Positions 48,643 through 58,000 of a DNA stretch of 64,000 nt are shown here, in pieces; position 1 is the first letter of the stretch, and each line of letters starts with the position of its first letter. The DNA is from Anaeromassilibacillus sp. An250 (GTDB lineage: Bacteria > Bacillota > Clostridia > Oscillospirales > Acutalibacteraceae): assembly GCF_002159845.1 (NCBI RefSeq), contig NZ_NFJK01000003.1, forward strand, positions 186,001 to 250,000, given 5' to 3'. The translations under genes and the position numbers were made by a program. Under the pieces are notes generated by a model that was given only the letters and a program-made list of their open reading frames with translations, was not told where the DNA came from and ran no database searches.

Positions 48643-49534
48643 AGCCAATCAATTGACGAAGCGCTTTGGCATACTCACTGCGCTCGATCAGATTTCGTTC
48701 CAGATCCAATCCGGCTCCATTTTTGGGCTGGTAGGAAGCAACGGCGCTGGAAAATCGACTTTTCTGCGGACGTTGGCCGGAATCTATCAGCCGGATGGGG
48801 GCAGCGTTACGCTGGACGGGGAGGCCCCGTTTGAAAACCCTGGGGTGAAGTCCCGGATTTTCTTCATCCCGGACTATCCGTATTTTTTCCCGCAGGCATC
48901 TCTGGACAGCATGGCGGCATTTTATAGCCGCTTGTACCCCACCTGGAGCCGGGAGCGCTATGAAGCCTGCTGTGCGATGTTCCCGCTGGACCGGAAGATG
49001 CGGATTGGCAATATGTCGAAGGGCATGCAGCGCCAGGCGGCGCTGATCTGTGCAATTGCGGCGCAGCCAGAGTTGCTATTAATGGATGAAATCTTCGATG
49101 GCCTAGACCCGGTGATGCGCCAGCTTTTGAAGCGGATTGTCGGCAGCGAAGTGGCCGACCGCGGGATGACCGTGGTGATTGCCTCGCACAACCTGCGGGA
49201 GTTGGAGGATTTCTGCGACCATGTGGGGCTGTTCCACAAGGGAGGTGTACTCTTTGAGCGCGAGCTGGATGAACTGAAACTGGGAATCAATAAGGTGCAG
49301 GCCGTCTTCCAGCCACTTCCAGGTCCAGAGGCCTTCCAGGGGCTTGACATCCTAAAGACCGAGGTGCGCGGTTCCCTGGTGAGCTTTGTCGCACGCGGGA
49401 CGAAGGAAGACATTCTGGAGCAGATCAACGCCCTGCATCCCGTGTTTGCGGAAGTGTTGCCGCTTACATTGGAAGAGGTATTTATCAGTGAAATGGAGGT
49501 GGCAGGCTATGATATTGAAAACATCCTCAACTAG
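48635..49534 (+). CDS. ABC transporter ATP-binding protein
   Basis: 299 aa from ATG 48635, 9 bp after GAGGGGA. Walker A GSNGAGKST, signature NMSKGMQRQAALICAIA (deviant from LSGGQ), Walker B LLLMDEIFDGLDP and the switch His in VIASHNLRELE. Resembles YtrB-type ATPases of cell-envelope stress transporters. Operates with the large permease downstream. Confidence 0.93.
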   Translation: MIEANQLTKRFGILTALDQISFQIQSGSIFGLVGSNGAGKSTFLRTLAGIYQPDGGSVTLDGEAPFENPGVKSRIFFIPDYPYFFPQASLDSMAAFYSRLYPTWSRERYEACCAMFPLDRKMRIGNMSKGMQRQAALICAIAAQPELLLMDEIFDGLDPVMRQLLKRIVGSEVADRGMTVVIASHNLRELEDFCDHVGLFHKGGVLFERELDELKLGINKVQAVFQPLPGPEAFQGLDILKTEVRGSLVSFVARGTKEDILEQINALHPVFAEVLPLTLEEVFISEMEVAGYDIENILN

Positions 49535-51419
49535 TTGGAAGCGCGAGTTGCGCGAGACATATCTCTGGTCGTTAAAGCGCAACCGGGGAATGATGGCTCT
49601 ATTCGCAGCATTGCTGTTTCTAGCTTTTCCGGTCTTGTTATTATTTGGCTTGGCCAACGCAAACATCCGCATGGATCCGATGACACTCGAGGTATATGGG
49701 GTTTCCGCACAATATGCGAGCGTGTTTGGGGACATGACGGGATTTGCAATGACCCTGAGCGTTCCCACATTATGCGCCCTGTTTACCCTTCTGTTCGCTG
49801 TCCAGCTGTTCCGCTATATGCACATGAAGCGGAGCGTAGACCTGTTCCATTCGCTTCCAGTTCGCCGGTCGGCGATGCTTCTGGGGCGCATCCTTGCCGG
49901 GTTGACCGCGCTGTATATCCCTTTGGCGCTCAATGTGGGAATTGCGTCTTTGATCGCCCTATGCTTTAACATAGAAAATAAGGGAGGGCAGATCGGCGAT
50001 CTGTTCGTGCAGATGCTCGGCCTGATGCTGGTTCTGGCGGCTGCCTTTTTGTTCTGTGTGTTGATGGCCGTCTGTACGGGCACCACGCTCGATATGGTCC
50101 TTTCCGTGATTGGCGTCAATATCGCATACCCTATCCTGGTTTATTCCTCCGTGTATTTGGTCAGCTGCCTGCTTCCGGGGTTCAACATGACGGTGAATCT
50201 GGACAATACGCTGTTGGTGGCCTTGGCCCCCTTCGTCGGTATTTTCCTCCACGCATCGGATGCTCCAACTTTTTTTGTTTGGTGGGCCATTTTGGCCGTC
50301 TTTTTGCTCCTCTCAAGCGTCTATTTATATAGAAGGCGGAAAAGCGAGTCTGCGGAGAATACCTTTGCATTCCAGATACCCAAGGGCTTGATCCGTTTCC
50401 TGATTACAGCGGTAGGTGGTTTCGGGCTGGGTTTTATCCTGTTTTGGTACAATTCCAGCACGGCCAACTTCCTGATCGGACTGCTGTTGGGTTCCCTTGC
50501 AGCGCATGTCGTGGTGGAGGCGATCTATTCCCGTGGGTTCTCCCGTATGAAACGGAGCTTTGCAGGGTATGCTGTATTTTTGGGAGCGTTCATTGTCTTT
50601 TATGGCGTGGTGGCCACCGGCGCGTTTGGATATGTCGACCGTATTCCTGCCATAGAGGACATTGAAAGCGTTTCCTTTGAAGACAATACGTACTATCAGG
50701 AATTCGGTTCCGACCATTTCGACATACAGGGAGAGCAATATGAAAATCTTGCTTCTGTGAAGCCTGAGATCTGTCAGGCGGAAAATGTGGAAAAAGTTTT
50801 AGAGTTCCACCGGTCTGTGGTCGAATTCCAAAAGCAGGCGGGGTTCCCGTTCCGCATGAGCCAGGGCGGCGGGATACAGTATCAAATCGTATACCACTTG
50901 AAGGATGGGAGCACTTTCCAAAGGGAGTACCAGTGGAGCCCATTCGATACGCCAAATGCCGAAGAGAATTCGCAGCGTCTGCAACAGCTCAGTTCGGACA
51001 TTGTGAATTCGGAGGAGTATAAGACGAGTGGAAACCTGTTGTTCTATCTGGAACCGGGTGATATCAGCCAAATTGAGATCGAAAACTATGATGAGCAATC
51101 CGACATGGCCGCAAAGACATATCGTTTGAACGACGCACAGAAGCAGGCGCTCCTCGAAGCTTTGCGCCAGGACACCTTGGATCTCGATATTACGAACCGC
51201 GAGGATTTCAGCGGGCGGGTAGCCTGCCTATATCTACGATGCGGAGATGAGAACGGGCTGTTCCAACCGGCGGAAGGCAGCAAGCTTAAGAATTTGGTGG
51301 GGGATTATACGGGAAAAATCCAGGTGTCTATCAGCCCGTATACCCTTACGGAGAACCAAAAAGATCTTGCGGTGGTACAGCTCCTGGAGGAACAAGGTTG
51401 GACCGCAGAAGAAAGCTGA
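49509..51419 (+). CDS. ABC transporter permease with large extracytoplasmic domain
   Basis: 636 aa from ATG 49509 after GGAGGTGG, overlapping the ATPase gene by 26 bp. A cytoplasmic start is followed by a first helix (MMALFAALLFLAFPVLLLFGLA), HMKRSVDLFHSLPVRRSAMLLGRIL typical of ABC-2 permeases, and about nine more helices to residue ~390. Then comes a 240-residue soluble region rich in acidic residues. The substrate is unknown. The GntR-ATPase-permease set suggests response to a cell-envelope-active compound. Confidence 0.85.
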   Translation: MILKTSSTSWKRELRETYLWSLKRNRGMMALFAALLFLAFPVLLLFGLANANIRMDPMTLEVYGVSAQYASVFGDMTGFAMTLSVPTLCALFTLLFAVQLFRYMHMKRSVDLFHSLPVRRSAMLLGRILAGLTALYIPLALNVGIASLIALCFNIENKGGQIGDLFVQMLGLMLVLAAAFLFCVLMAVCTGTTLDMVLSVIGVNIAYPILVYSSVYLVSCLLPGFNMTVNLDNTLLVALAPFVGIFLHASDAPTFFVWWAILAVFLLLSSVYLYRRRKSESAENTFAFQIPKGLIRFLITAVGGFGLGFILFWYNSSTANFLIGLLLGSLAAHVVVEAIYSRGFSRMKRSFAGYAVFLGAFIVFYGVVATGAFGYVDRIPAIEDIESVSFEDNTYYQEFGSDHFDIQGEQYENLASVKPEICQAENVEKVLEFHRSVVEFQKQAGFPFRMSQGGGIQYQIVYHLKDGSTFQREYQWSPFDTPNAEENSQRLQQLSSDIVNSEEYKTSGNLLFYLEPGDISQIEIENYDEQSDMAAKTYRLNDAQKQALLEALRQDTLDLDITNREDFSGRVACLYLRCGDENGLFQPAEGSKLKNLVGDYTGKIQVSISPYTLTENQKDLAVVQLLEEQGWTAEES

Positions 51420-51616
51420 CAGGAATTTGTAAGAATTTTTTCTGGTTTTTTGAAAGAAAAGCTCTGTATCATGTGTATTACAGATAGAGGCTTCTAAGTT
51501 ACTTAGGATTCTACTTTTGCGGGATCAGAACTTGGCGGTTTTGGTGGAGCCCGTGAAAACAAATGATTAATGGAAGGGAGGAACGCCCCGGGCATGAGCA
51601 GCGGGGACGGCGACAG

Positions 51617-52003
51617 ATGAAAAAATGGATGGCGATGGCTTTTATAACGCTGTTTTGTGTTGCGGTACTGTGTGGATGTGGAGAACAGGAACCCTCCGCA
51701 GTGGTGTATCGCGGCGGAGCAGCAGCCCCTCTGACGACGTTGACCGCGGAAGCCCCTTTGAATATGCTCGATCAAATGCTCGGGTCGGCTCAACCGGCGA
51801 AAGAACCCCCATTCCTACCCGCAAATTCCGATTATGAAGTGCGCCTCCAGCCCCAAGAAAATGGAGAGACACAGAATATTCAGATTTGGCTACAGCAAAA
51901 TCAGGTATATTTGCGTAATGGAAGCGGGGAACTGATGGTGTCCACAAAAGTGGATGCCCCGGCGATCAACAATCTTTTTGAGAGCGGGCAGGCAAATGTG
52001 TAA
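51617..52003 (+). CDS. Hypothetical lipoprotein
   Basis: 128 aa from ATG 51617; the frame opens 18 codons earlier. Signal peptide KKWMAMAFITLFCVAVLCGC with a lipobox-like LCGC, so the mature protein is lipid-anchored on the outer membrane face. The rest (NSDYEVRLQPQENGETQNIQIWLQQNQVYL) suggests beta structure. No family recognised. Monocistronic, with hairpins downstream. Confidence 0.65.
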   Translation: MKKWMAMAFITLFCVAVLCGCGEQEPSAVVYRGGAAAPLTTLTAEAPLNMLDQMLGSAQPAKEPPFLPANSDYEVRLQPQENGETQNIQIWLQQNQVYLRNGSGELMVSTKVDAPAINNLFESGQANV

Positions 52004-52070
52004 ACGGCTGTGCATCGCGATCAGTAAAGGAGGCGGGGAAGGAATATTCCGGTTATGAATCAAACAGAAA

Positions 52071-52104
52071 GCGGCGCCGATGTCGAAAAGGACATGGACG
52101 CCGC
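52071..52104 (+). terminator. Hairpin after lipoprotein gene
   Basis: GCGGCG...CGCCGC with inner ATGTC/GACAT, followed by a moderately T-rich stretch. Possible terminator for the plus strand. Confidence 0.5.
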
Positions 52105-52122
52105 TCTGTTCATTTTAATTAA

Positions 52123-52158
52123 GAAACGGGCGAATGCAGCCGTGCATTTGCCCGTTTC
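52123..52158 (-). terminator. Terminator of flavodiiron gene
   Basis: 16-bp stem GAAACGGGC(G/A)AATGCA with a 4-nt loop and one G-U. On the minus strand TTAATTAAAAT follows. Confidence 0.78.
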
Positions 52159-52187
52159 TCCATGTATACAGATTTATAAAGTACGGA

Positions 52188-53381
52188 TTACTTCAGATTG
52201 GAAACGACTTCTTTTGCATATGCGCGCATCGCGTCGAAGTCCTCTTCGGTGGGCATAAAGCAAACCCGCAAGCCATCGCCAATAAACTTGAATTTGAGGT
52301 GTTCCATGCGGGACTTGATCATCGGAACCGCTTCGCCGCTCCAGCCATAGGAACCAAATGCGCCGACGGGCTTTTGTTTGGTATTGATGGCGTCCACAGA
52401 GGCCAGAACGTCCCAAACCACCTTCGGAGCATCGCGGTTGATGGTGCAGGAACCGACCAGCAAGGCGTCCGCTTCATTGGCCAGTGCGGCTGCCTCCGAC
52501 AAAGGCGTGAACACAACGTTCATCAGGCGGACATCCAGATCGGGGTTCTTTTTGAGTTCATCATAAGCAGCCTGTGCCAGCTTGGTGGTGCAGCCGTATG
52601 CCGAAGCGTGGAGAATTCCAACAACCTTCTTTCCAGACGGCGCAGCGGGCGTGCTCCACTCGCGGTAGAGGCCCTGGATGCGGGAGATGCCTTCCACCAG
52701 GCAGGGACCGTGGCTGGGGCAGACCATTTCGACCGGCAGATCCTTGATCTTGTCCAGGCCGGCGAGCACATAGGGCTTAAACGGCCCAAAAATGCAGGCA
52801 TAGTAGTAGTTCACTTCGCCGAGATACTGCTCCGGATAGTGGATATTGCTGTCCAGCATGGTGGGCTCGCAGAAATGTGCGCCGAGGAAGTCGCAGGTGA
52901 ACAGAACCTTCTGCTGCGGCATCCAAGTGAACATGGAATCCGGCCAATGCAGCAGCGGCGCAACAATGAATTCCAGCTCTTGGCCACCGATGTCCAGTTT
53001 ATCTCCGTGTTTGGCTACAATGCAGGGGAAGTCGTGGTTTGCGATCGCGCGCAGGTATTTCTGAGCAGCGGTCGTGCAGACAACCGTGATATTCGGGTTC
53101 TTTTCCAAAAGCTTTGCCACAGAACCAGAGTGATCCGGCTCGGTGTGGTTCATGATCAGATAGTCAATTTTCGAGATGTCTACAACACTCTGGATGTTGT
53201 CCAGATATTCGTCAAAGAAATTAGCTTCAACGGTCTCCACCAGGACGTTCTTCTCGCCTGTGATCAGATACGCGTTGTAGCTTGTGCCATAGCGCGCTTC
53301 CATTACAATGTCAAACACACGCAGCGACGGATTTAAAACACCAACAGAATAAAGATTTTCTTTCAACTTAATTGCGCTCAT
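52188..53381 (-). CDS. fprA: Flavodiiron protein (FprA-type O2/NO reductase)
   Basis: 397 aa from ATG 53381, 9 bp after AAAGGA; a preceding ATG touches that site. Beta-lactamase-like diiron domain with MNHTEPDHSGS and LLHWPDSMFTW and SHGPCL ligands, then a flavodoxin domain (VVGILHASAYGCTTKLAQAAYDEL, FGSYGWSGEAVPMI). Reduces O2 to water (or NO to N2O) with electrons from rubredoxin, whose gene lies immediately upstream. A key oxygen-protection enzyme in anaerobes. Confidence 0.95.
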   Translation of the reverse strand: MSAIKLKENLYSVGVLNPSLRVFDIVMEARYGTSYNAYLITGEKNVLVETVEANFFDEYLDNIQSVVDISKIDYLIMNHTEPDHSGSVAKLLEKNPNITVVCTTAAQKYLRAIANHDFPCIVAKHGDKLDIGGQELEFIVAPLLHWPDSMFTWMPQQKVLFTCDFLGAHFCEPTMLDSNIHYPEQYLGEVNYYYACIFGPFKPYVLAGLDKIKDLPVEMVCPSHGPCLVEGISRIQGLYREWSTPAAPSGKKVVGILHASAYGCTTKLAQAAYDELKKNPDLDVRLMNVVFTPLSEAAALANEADALLVGSCTINRDAPKVVWDVLASVDAINTKQKPVGAFGSYGWSGEAVPMIKSRMEHLKFKFIGDGLRVCFMPTEEDFDAMRAYAKEVVSNLK

Positions 53382-53574
53382 TGTTACCATTCCTTTCCAG
53401 ATGAAACATAGAGAAGCCCACCCACACGGTCGCTAGAACAGGGAGTGGAAGCTTCGTCCCGCCGGAAGGAGAAAACACTCCTTCCAACGCAGTCCAAAGC
53501 TTCTTTTGTCCCTTTCGCCACACTTATGGGCAGGCAAAATGCATCGCTCTTTGGTTCGCTTCCTCCAGCTACCG

Positions 53575-53736
53575 TTAGTCCTGGGGTTCAAACATATCCT
53601 TTCCTACACCACAGAGGGGGCATACCCAATCCTCCGGGATATCCTCAAAAGCAGTGCCGGGTTGGATGCCGCTGTCCGGATCGCCAACAGCGGGGTCATA
53701 TACATAACCACATGCAGTGCAAACATATTTTTTCAT
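53575..53736 (-). CDS. Rubredoxin
   Basis: 53 aa from ATG 53736 behind [25 protein letters not shown] and [13 protein letters not shown] hold the two CxxC pairs binding one iron, with the usual length. Electron donor to the flavodiiron protein encoded 190 bp downstream on the same strand. Confidence 0.95.
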   Translation of the reverse strand: MKKYVCTACGYVYDPAVGDPDSGIQPGTAFEDIPEDWVCPLCGVGKDMFEPQD

Positions 53737-53890
53737 TTTGCAAGACTCCTTACTATAAATAAATTTTGCTTTGATCATTTTATTATCGTTCGCTTTGTAC
53801 CCGCTTTTATGCAGGTGTACCCCTCATCCGTCAAAAAATGGGCTTTTTTGGAAGGGATCATCTACAGTATAATCAAACCCCACAGGAAAG

Positions 53891-54136
53891 TCAATAGGAA
53901 TGATTATCAAATTTGAAATCTTCCAAGTAATCCTTTAAGTTGCAGGGAAATGCCATCCCTTCGTATAACAGTTTGACGCACTTTTCAGCGAAGCGTAAAT
54001 CTGAAGAGATAAAGCCGCAAGCTCTTTCAAACTTACATGAAGTGATCTCGATGCAATATCCATCTTCTGCATTTCCCAAGAGATCATAATGCAAACTGGT
54101 ATTGGGCAGATCGATGTCTCCAATATGCTTCGTCAA
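53891..54136 (-). CDS. Small conserved-type hypothetical protein
   Basis: 81 aa from TTG 54136 behind AGGAGGATG. LHYDLLGNAEDGYCIEITSCKFERACGFISSD with three cysteines and a helical tail (AEKCVKLLYEGM). The pattern looks like a genuine small folded protein, but I cannot name its family with assurance. Stands alone with AT-rich flanks; the 297 bp upstream to the PAP2 gene shows no further gene. Confidence 0.7.
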   Translation of the reverse strand: MTKHIGDIDLPNTSLHYDLLGNAEDGYCIEITSCKFERACGFISSDLRFAEKCVKLLYEGMAFPCNLKDYLEDFKFDNHSY

Positions 54137-54433
54137 TGTTTCACATCCTCCTTTTTTCTAAAAAATTTATCAGTGATATAAATTCACCAAAGTTACTGTT
54201 ATTATGATAGAGGAAAAGAGAAAATAAAGCAATAGGAGAAAAATGAAATATTCAACAAAACAATTGTTTACGCAATATCTTTGCAGATTTGCTATATAGG
54301 ATGATATATCTTGTGTCGAATGGAAGAGGAAAAGGTAGAATTTACGTTTAAAAGGAAACGGTTTTGCAAAAAAAAGACCGCATATTGTATATATTTTTCA
54401 TAAATATAAAAACAATCTGTATAAACAAGTCTA

Positions 54434-54964
54434 CTAAAAGTATTTTTTCGAATATTTATGCTGCCAAGCCTGGATTCCTTTGTAAAGCAATACCGAACAT
54501 AAAATTCCAAGTATTGCGCCGAAGATCACATCGGTCGGGTAGTGGACGAACAGAAAAATACGGCTGAAAGCAATCAGAAAAGCCAATACAAGAGCCGCAA
54601 TTCCAGCCTTTTTGTGGTAAAAACACAGCATGGTTGCCACAGCAAAGGAGGAAGAAGAATGGTTGGATGGGCAGGAATAGCCGCTTGGCGGAGGGATCAG
54701 CAAAAGGACGTTGGGGTTGTCCACAAAGGGACGGGGACGCGCGATGATGGGCTTCAAAATGAATTCCCCTAGAAGAAAGGTGGCTGCCAATGTCAACAGC
54801 AGCATCCCACCACAGCGGCGGTATTTTTTGGTCAGAAGTAGGGCGGCAATTAGGCATAGCCAAACCAGCCCATGGTTTCCTAGCATTGTAACAATGGGAA
54901 AAAAGACGTCGGTAAAAGCGGTGTGCAGGTTTTGCTGCACAAAATTCATGATGGCATAATCCAA
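54434..54964 (-). CDS. PAP2-family membrane phosphatase
   Basis: 176 aa taking TTG 54964 after a GGGGG(C)GAGGGG site. The frame opens 44 codons earlier with non-membrane sequence. Five to six helices and the phosphatase motifs KPIIARPRPF, PSNHSSSSFAVAT and RIFLFVHYPTDVIFGAILG, the three-part PAP2 signature. Likely acts on undecaprenyl pyrophosphate or lipid phosphates. Confidence 0.88.
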   Translation of the reverse strand: MDYAIMNFVQQNLHTAFTDVFFPIVTMLGNHGLVWLCLIAALLLTKKYRRCGGMLLLTLAATFLLGEFILKPIIARPRPFVDNPNVLLLIPPPSGYSCPSNHSSSSFAVATMLCFYHKKAGIAALVLAFLIAFSRIFLFVHYPTDVIFGAILGILCSVLLYKGIQAWQHKYSKKYF

Positions 54965-55144
54965 CCCCTCGCCCCCTTTTAAGGATTTCTTTTGTTCTGA
55001 AATAGGGACACGATCAATAGCCCCTGTGTAATGCTTTCTTTTGAAAGGATTAGAAAAGGCAGCAGGCAAATAAGGGACTCTAGAAATTTCAACCATAAAA
55101 AGGAAAACGTGCCAACCGCTGCGTTTTAAAAATCCTATATAGGC

Positions 55145-55172
55145 ATTATAGCATACCCTATTTGGGATGCAA
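55145..55172 (-). promoter_or_regulatory. Promoter of PAP2 gene
   Basis: Minus strand TTGCAT (55167-55172), 16-bp spacer, TATAAT (55145-55150). The palindrome CCTATATAGG (55133-55142) lies just downstream of it. The rest of the 330-bp gap to the ATPase gene holds no gene. Confidence 0.6.
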
Positions 55173-55294
55173 CAGCGAATTTATGGGGGAATTGCCCGGA
55201 TCGGAGGATAATAGTTTGCATACCCCCCGCATAGAATGAAAAGAAAGGCAATGAAACGTTACGCGCCGCCCGGCGGCGATAGGAGGGAGAACGG

Positions 55295-57925
55295 TTGGAG
55301 TGGCAATGCTTAACAAGGGCAGAATGTGAAAAACGGCTGGGAACCAGCGCGCAAAACGGGCTTCCTACCCGGGAGGCCAGAAACCGGTTAAAGGAATTTG
55401 GGAAAAACGAATTGGAACCACCGAAAAGAAAAAGCCTTTTGCGGCGGTTCTTGGCGCAATTTTCGGATTTTATGGTGATTGTCCTGCTGATTGCAGCGGG
55501 AATATCGTTTGTGACCTCGTATTTGCAGAAAGATCAAGATTATATCGATGCCATTATTATATTAGCAATTGTTGTCATCAATGCGATTACCGGCCTGGTT
55601 CAGGAAAGCCGTGCAGAAAAGGCAATTGAGGCGCTGAAAAAGATGAGCAGCCCACACGCCCGCGTGATACGGGATGGAATCGAACGGAACCTGGCTGCCG
55701 CGGAGATCGTCCCCGGCGATCTTGTTCTATTAAAGGCAGGGGATTTGGTCCCGGCCGATCTGCGGTTGACAGAAGCGCATGATTTGAAGGCGGAGGAAAG
55801 TGCTTTAACCGGGGAGAGCCTTCCGGTGGAAAAACATGCGGGACGGACGTATCCCCCTGACACGCCGCTGGGGGACCGGCGGAATCTGCTGTATGCCAAT
55901 AGTTCCATTACCTCGGGCCACGGGAAGGGCCTGGTGACGGCAACAGCCATGCAAACCGAGGTTGGGCGCATTGCGCATATGATTTCGGACCAGGAAGCGC
56001 CCCAGACGCCGCTTCAGCGCAAGCTGGAACAGACGGGAAGATGGCTGGGGATTGGCGCTTTAATCATCTGTGCGGTGATCTTCCTGATGGGGCTGTTCCA
56101 GCATATCAAGCCGTTGGAGATGTTTTTGATCTCCATCAGTTTGGCAGTTGCGGCAATTCCGGAGGGCCTTCCGGCGGTTGTGACCATTGTATTGGCCATC
56201 GGTGTCCGGCGGATGGCGGCAAAGCGCGGGATTGTGCGCCGGATGCCGGCGGTTGAGACGCTGGGAAGCGCCAGCGTCATCTGCTCTGACAAGACGGGGA
56301 CCTTGACGCAAAACCGGATGACGGTGGTGGAACTGGCAACCGCTTCCGGGAAGCTGCGTATGGATTCGGCCGAGGGCCAAAACCTTTTGAAATTGGCCGT
56401 GCTGTGCAATAACTGTACCGTCTCCGGCGGCGCTGTACACGGCGACCCCACTGAGGCCGCACTGGTGCATGCCACTCCTGTTTCAAAAACGGAACTGGAT
56501 GCGCTGTATCCGCGGGTTTTGGAGATCCCCTTTTCCTCCGAGCGCAAGATGATGACCACTGTACATAAAATTGGGAATGGGAAATACCGGGTGGTCTCCA
56601 AAGGGGCGCCGGATATCCTGATGGCCCATTGCACCAGCCGGTCAGCCGCGGCGCAGAACGAAGCGATGGCGCGCCGGGCGCTGCGCGTGTTGGGCGTTGC
56701 GTATAAAGATCTTCCGTCGCTGCCAACCGATCGTGCCAGCTTGGAAAAGGACCTGATCTTTTGTGGGTTGATCGGGATGATGGACCCACCGCGCCCCGAA
56801 GCGAAGGAGGCGGTGGCGCTCTGCCGGAAAGCCGGGATCCGTCCCATTATGATCACAGGGGACCACGCTGCCACAGCAGCGGCTATCGCAAAGGAGCTCG
56901 GTATTTTAACGCCGGGGACTTCGGTAATGACCGGGGAGGAGCTCAACCGGATTCCCCAGCAGGAACTGACGCGGGATATTTACCAGTATGCGGTTTTTGC
57001 ACGTGTATCGCCAGAACACAAGGTGCGCATTGTGCAGGCATTCCAGGCCCGCGGCGAAGTGGTCGCCATGACCGGCGATGGCGTCAATGATGCGCCGGCT
57101 TTAAAGACCGCGGACATCGGATGCGCGATGGGGCAGTCCGGAACCGATGTGGCGAAAGCTGCGGCGGATATGATCCTGGCGGATGACAATTTCGCCACCA
57201 TTGTTTCGGCTGTGCGCGAAGGGCGCGGCATCTTTGAAAACATCAAGAAGACAGTCCATTTTTTACTTTCCTGCAATATCGGGGAGATCTTGACCGTGTT
57301 TGTCAGCTTCCTGCTGCATTTGCCGACGCCGTTGCTTGCCATCCAATTGCTTTGGGTGAATTTGGTGACGGATTCATTGCCTGCTCTGGCTTTGGGCGTG
57401 GAACCGATCGACCGGGATATTATGGAGCGCAAGCCAGTAAAGCCCACGCAGAGCATCTTTGCCGGAGGGATGGGGTACAATATCCTCGTAGAGGGATGTC
57501 TCATCGGCGCGATGTCCCTCTTGGCTTACAGCATCGGGCGGATCTTTTTCGATATCGACCCTGCGTCCCCGGTCATTGGGCGTACGATGGCATTCGCCGT
57601 GCTCAGCTTTTCCCAAGTGGTACACACGTTTAATATGCGGTCGTCACAGTCCGTTTTTCGAGCGGGGATTTTCCGCAACAAAAAGTTGGTTTTGGCGGCA
57701 GTCGTGTGTGTTGTTTTGCAGCTGAGCGTCATCGTCATTCCGCCATTGGCCCAGATTTTCAAGACGGTTGCCCTGGTACCCCAGCAATGGCTGATTGTCA
57801 CAGCGCTGGCCTTTGTCCCACTGGTTGTTGTGGAACTGGAGAAGGCGGTTGGGCGTGCAGCGGAGAAGAGAAATGAACGCCGCAGAAAGGCCAAAGGGCA
57901 TTCTGCACCGTCGATCCATATATAA
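55295..57925 (+). CDS. Calcium-transporting P-type ATPase
   Basis: 876 aa from TTG 55295, 6 bp after AGGAGGGA. N-terminal cation-ATPase domain (GLPTREARNRLKEFGKNEL), TGES actuator loop near residue 174, phosphorylation motif DKTGTLTQN near 331, hinge TGDGVNDAPALKTADIGCAMG near 594. The transmembrane segments IPEGLP and LWVNLVTDSLPALALGVEP carry Ca2+ ligands of the SERCA/PMCA type. Pumps Ca2+ out of the cytoplasm. Confidence 0.93.
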   Translation: MEWQCLTRAECEKRLGTSAQNGLPTREARNRLKEFGKNELEPPKRKSLLRRFLAQFSDFMVIVLLIAAGISFVTSYLQKDQDYIDAIIILAIVVINAITGLVQESRAEKAIEALKKMSSPHARVIRDGIERNLAAAEIVPGDLVLLKAGDLVPADLRLTEAHDLKAEESALTGESLPVEKHAGRTYPPDTPLGDRRNLLYANSSITSGHGKGLVTATAMQTEVGRIAHMISDQEAPQTPLQRKLEQTGRWLGIGALIICAVIFLMGLFQHIKPLEMFLISISLAVAAIPEGLPAVVTIVLAIGVRRMAAKRGIVRRMPAVETLGSASVICSDKTGTLTQNRMTVVELATASGKLRMDSAEGQNLLKLAVLCNNCTVSGGAVHGDPTEAALVHATPVSKTELDALYPRVLEIPFSSERKMMTTVHKIGNGKYRVVSKGAPDILMAHCTSRSAAAQNEAMARRALRVLGVAYKDLPSLPTDRASLEKDLIFCGLIGMMDPPRPEAKEAVALCRKAGIRPIMITGDHAATAAAIAKELGILTPGTSVMTGEELNRIPQQELTRDIYQYAVFARVSPEHKVRIVQAFQARGEVVAMTGDGVNDAPALKTADIGCAMGQSGTDVAKAAADMILADDNFATIVSAVREGRGIFENIKKTVHFLLSCNIGEILTVFVSFLLHLPTPLLAIQLLWVNLVTDSLPALALGVEPIDRDIMERKPVKPTQSIFAGGMGYNILVEGCLIGAMSLLAYSIGRIFFDIDPASPVIGRTMAFAVLSFSQVVHTFNMRSSQSVFRAGIFRNKKLVLAAVVCVVLQLSVIVIPPLAQIFKTVALVPQQWLIVTALAFVPLVVVELEKAVGRAAEKRNERRRKAKGHSAPSIHI

Positions 57926-57963
57926 ACAGCACACAATGGCATGGATGATAGGGCAAATAGAAA

Positions 57964-58000
57964 GGGCGGCCTAACCATACGTTAGGCCGCCCTGATCTTT
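57964..58000. terminator. Bidirectional terminator
   Basis: GGGCGGCCTAAC/GTTAGGCCGCCC with a 5-nt loop between the convergent ATPase and SDR genes; T-rich on the plus strand. Confidence 0.88.

Noticed and set aside
52055-52258. 67-codon frame after the lipoprotein gene
   Set aside because: It runs through two terminator hairpins and into the convergent fprA end; no homology.
53891-54433. Additional genes in the AT-rich stretch around 54.2-54.4 kb
   Set aside because: Only short frames without ribosome sites; the stretch appears to be intergenic.
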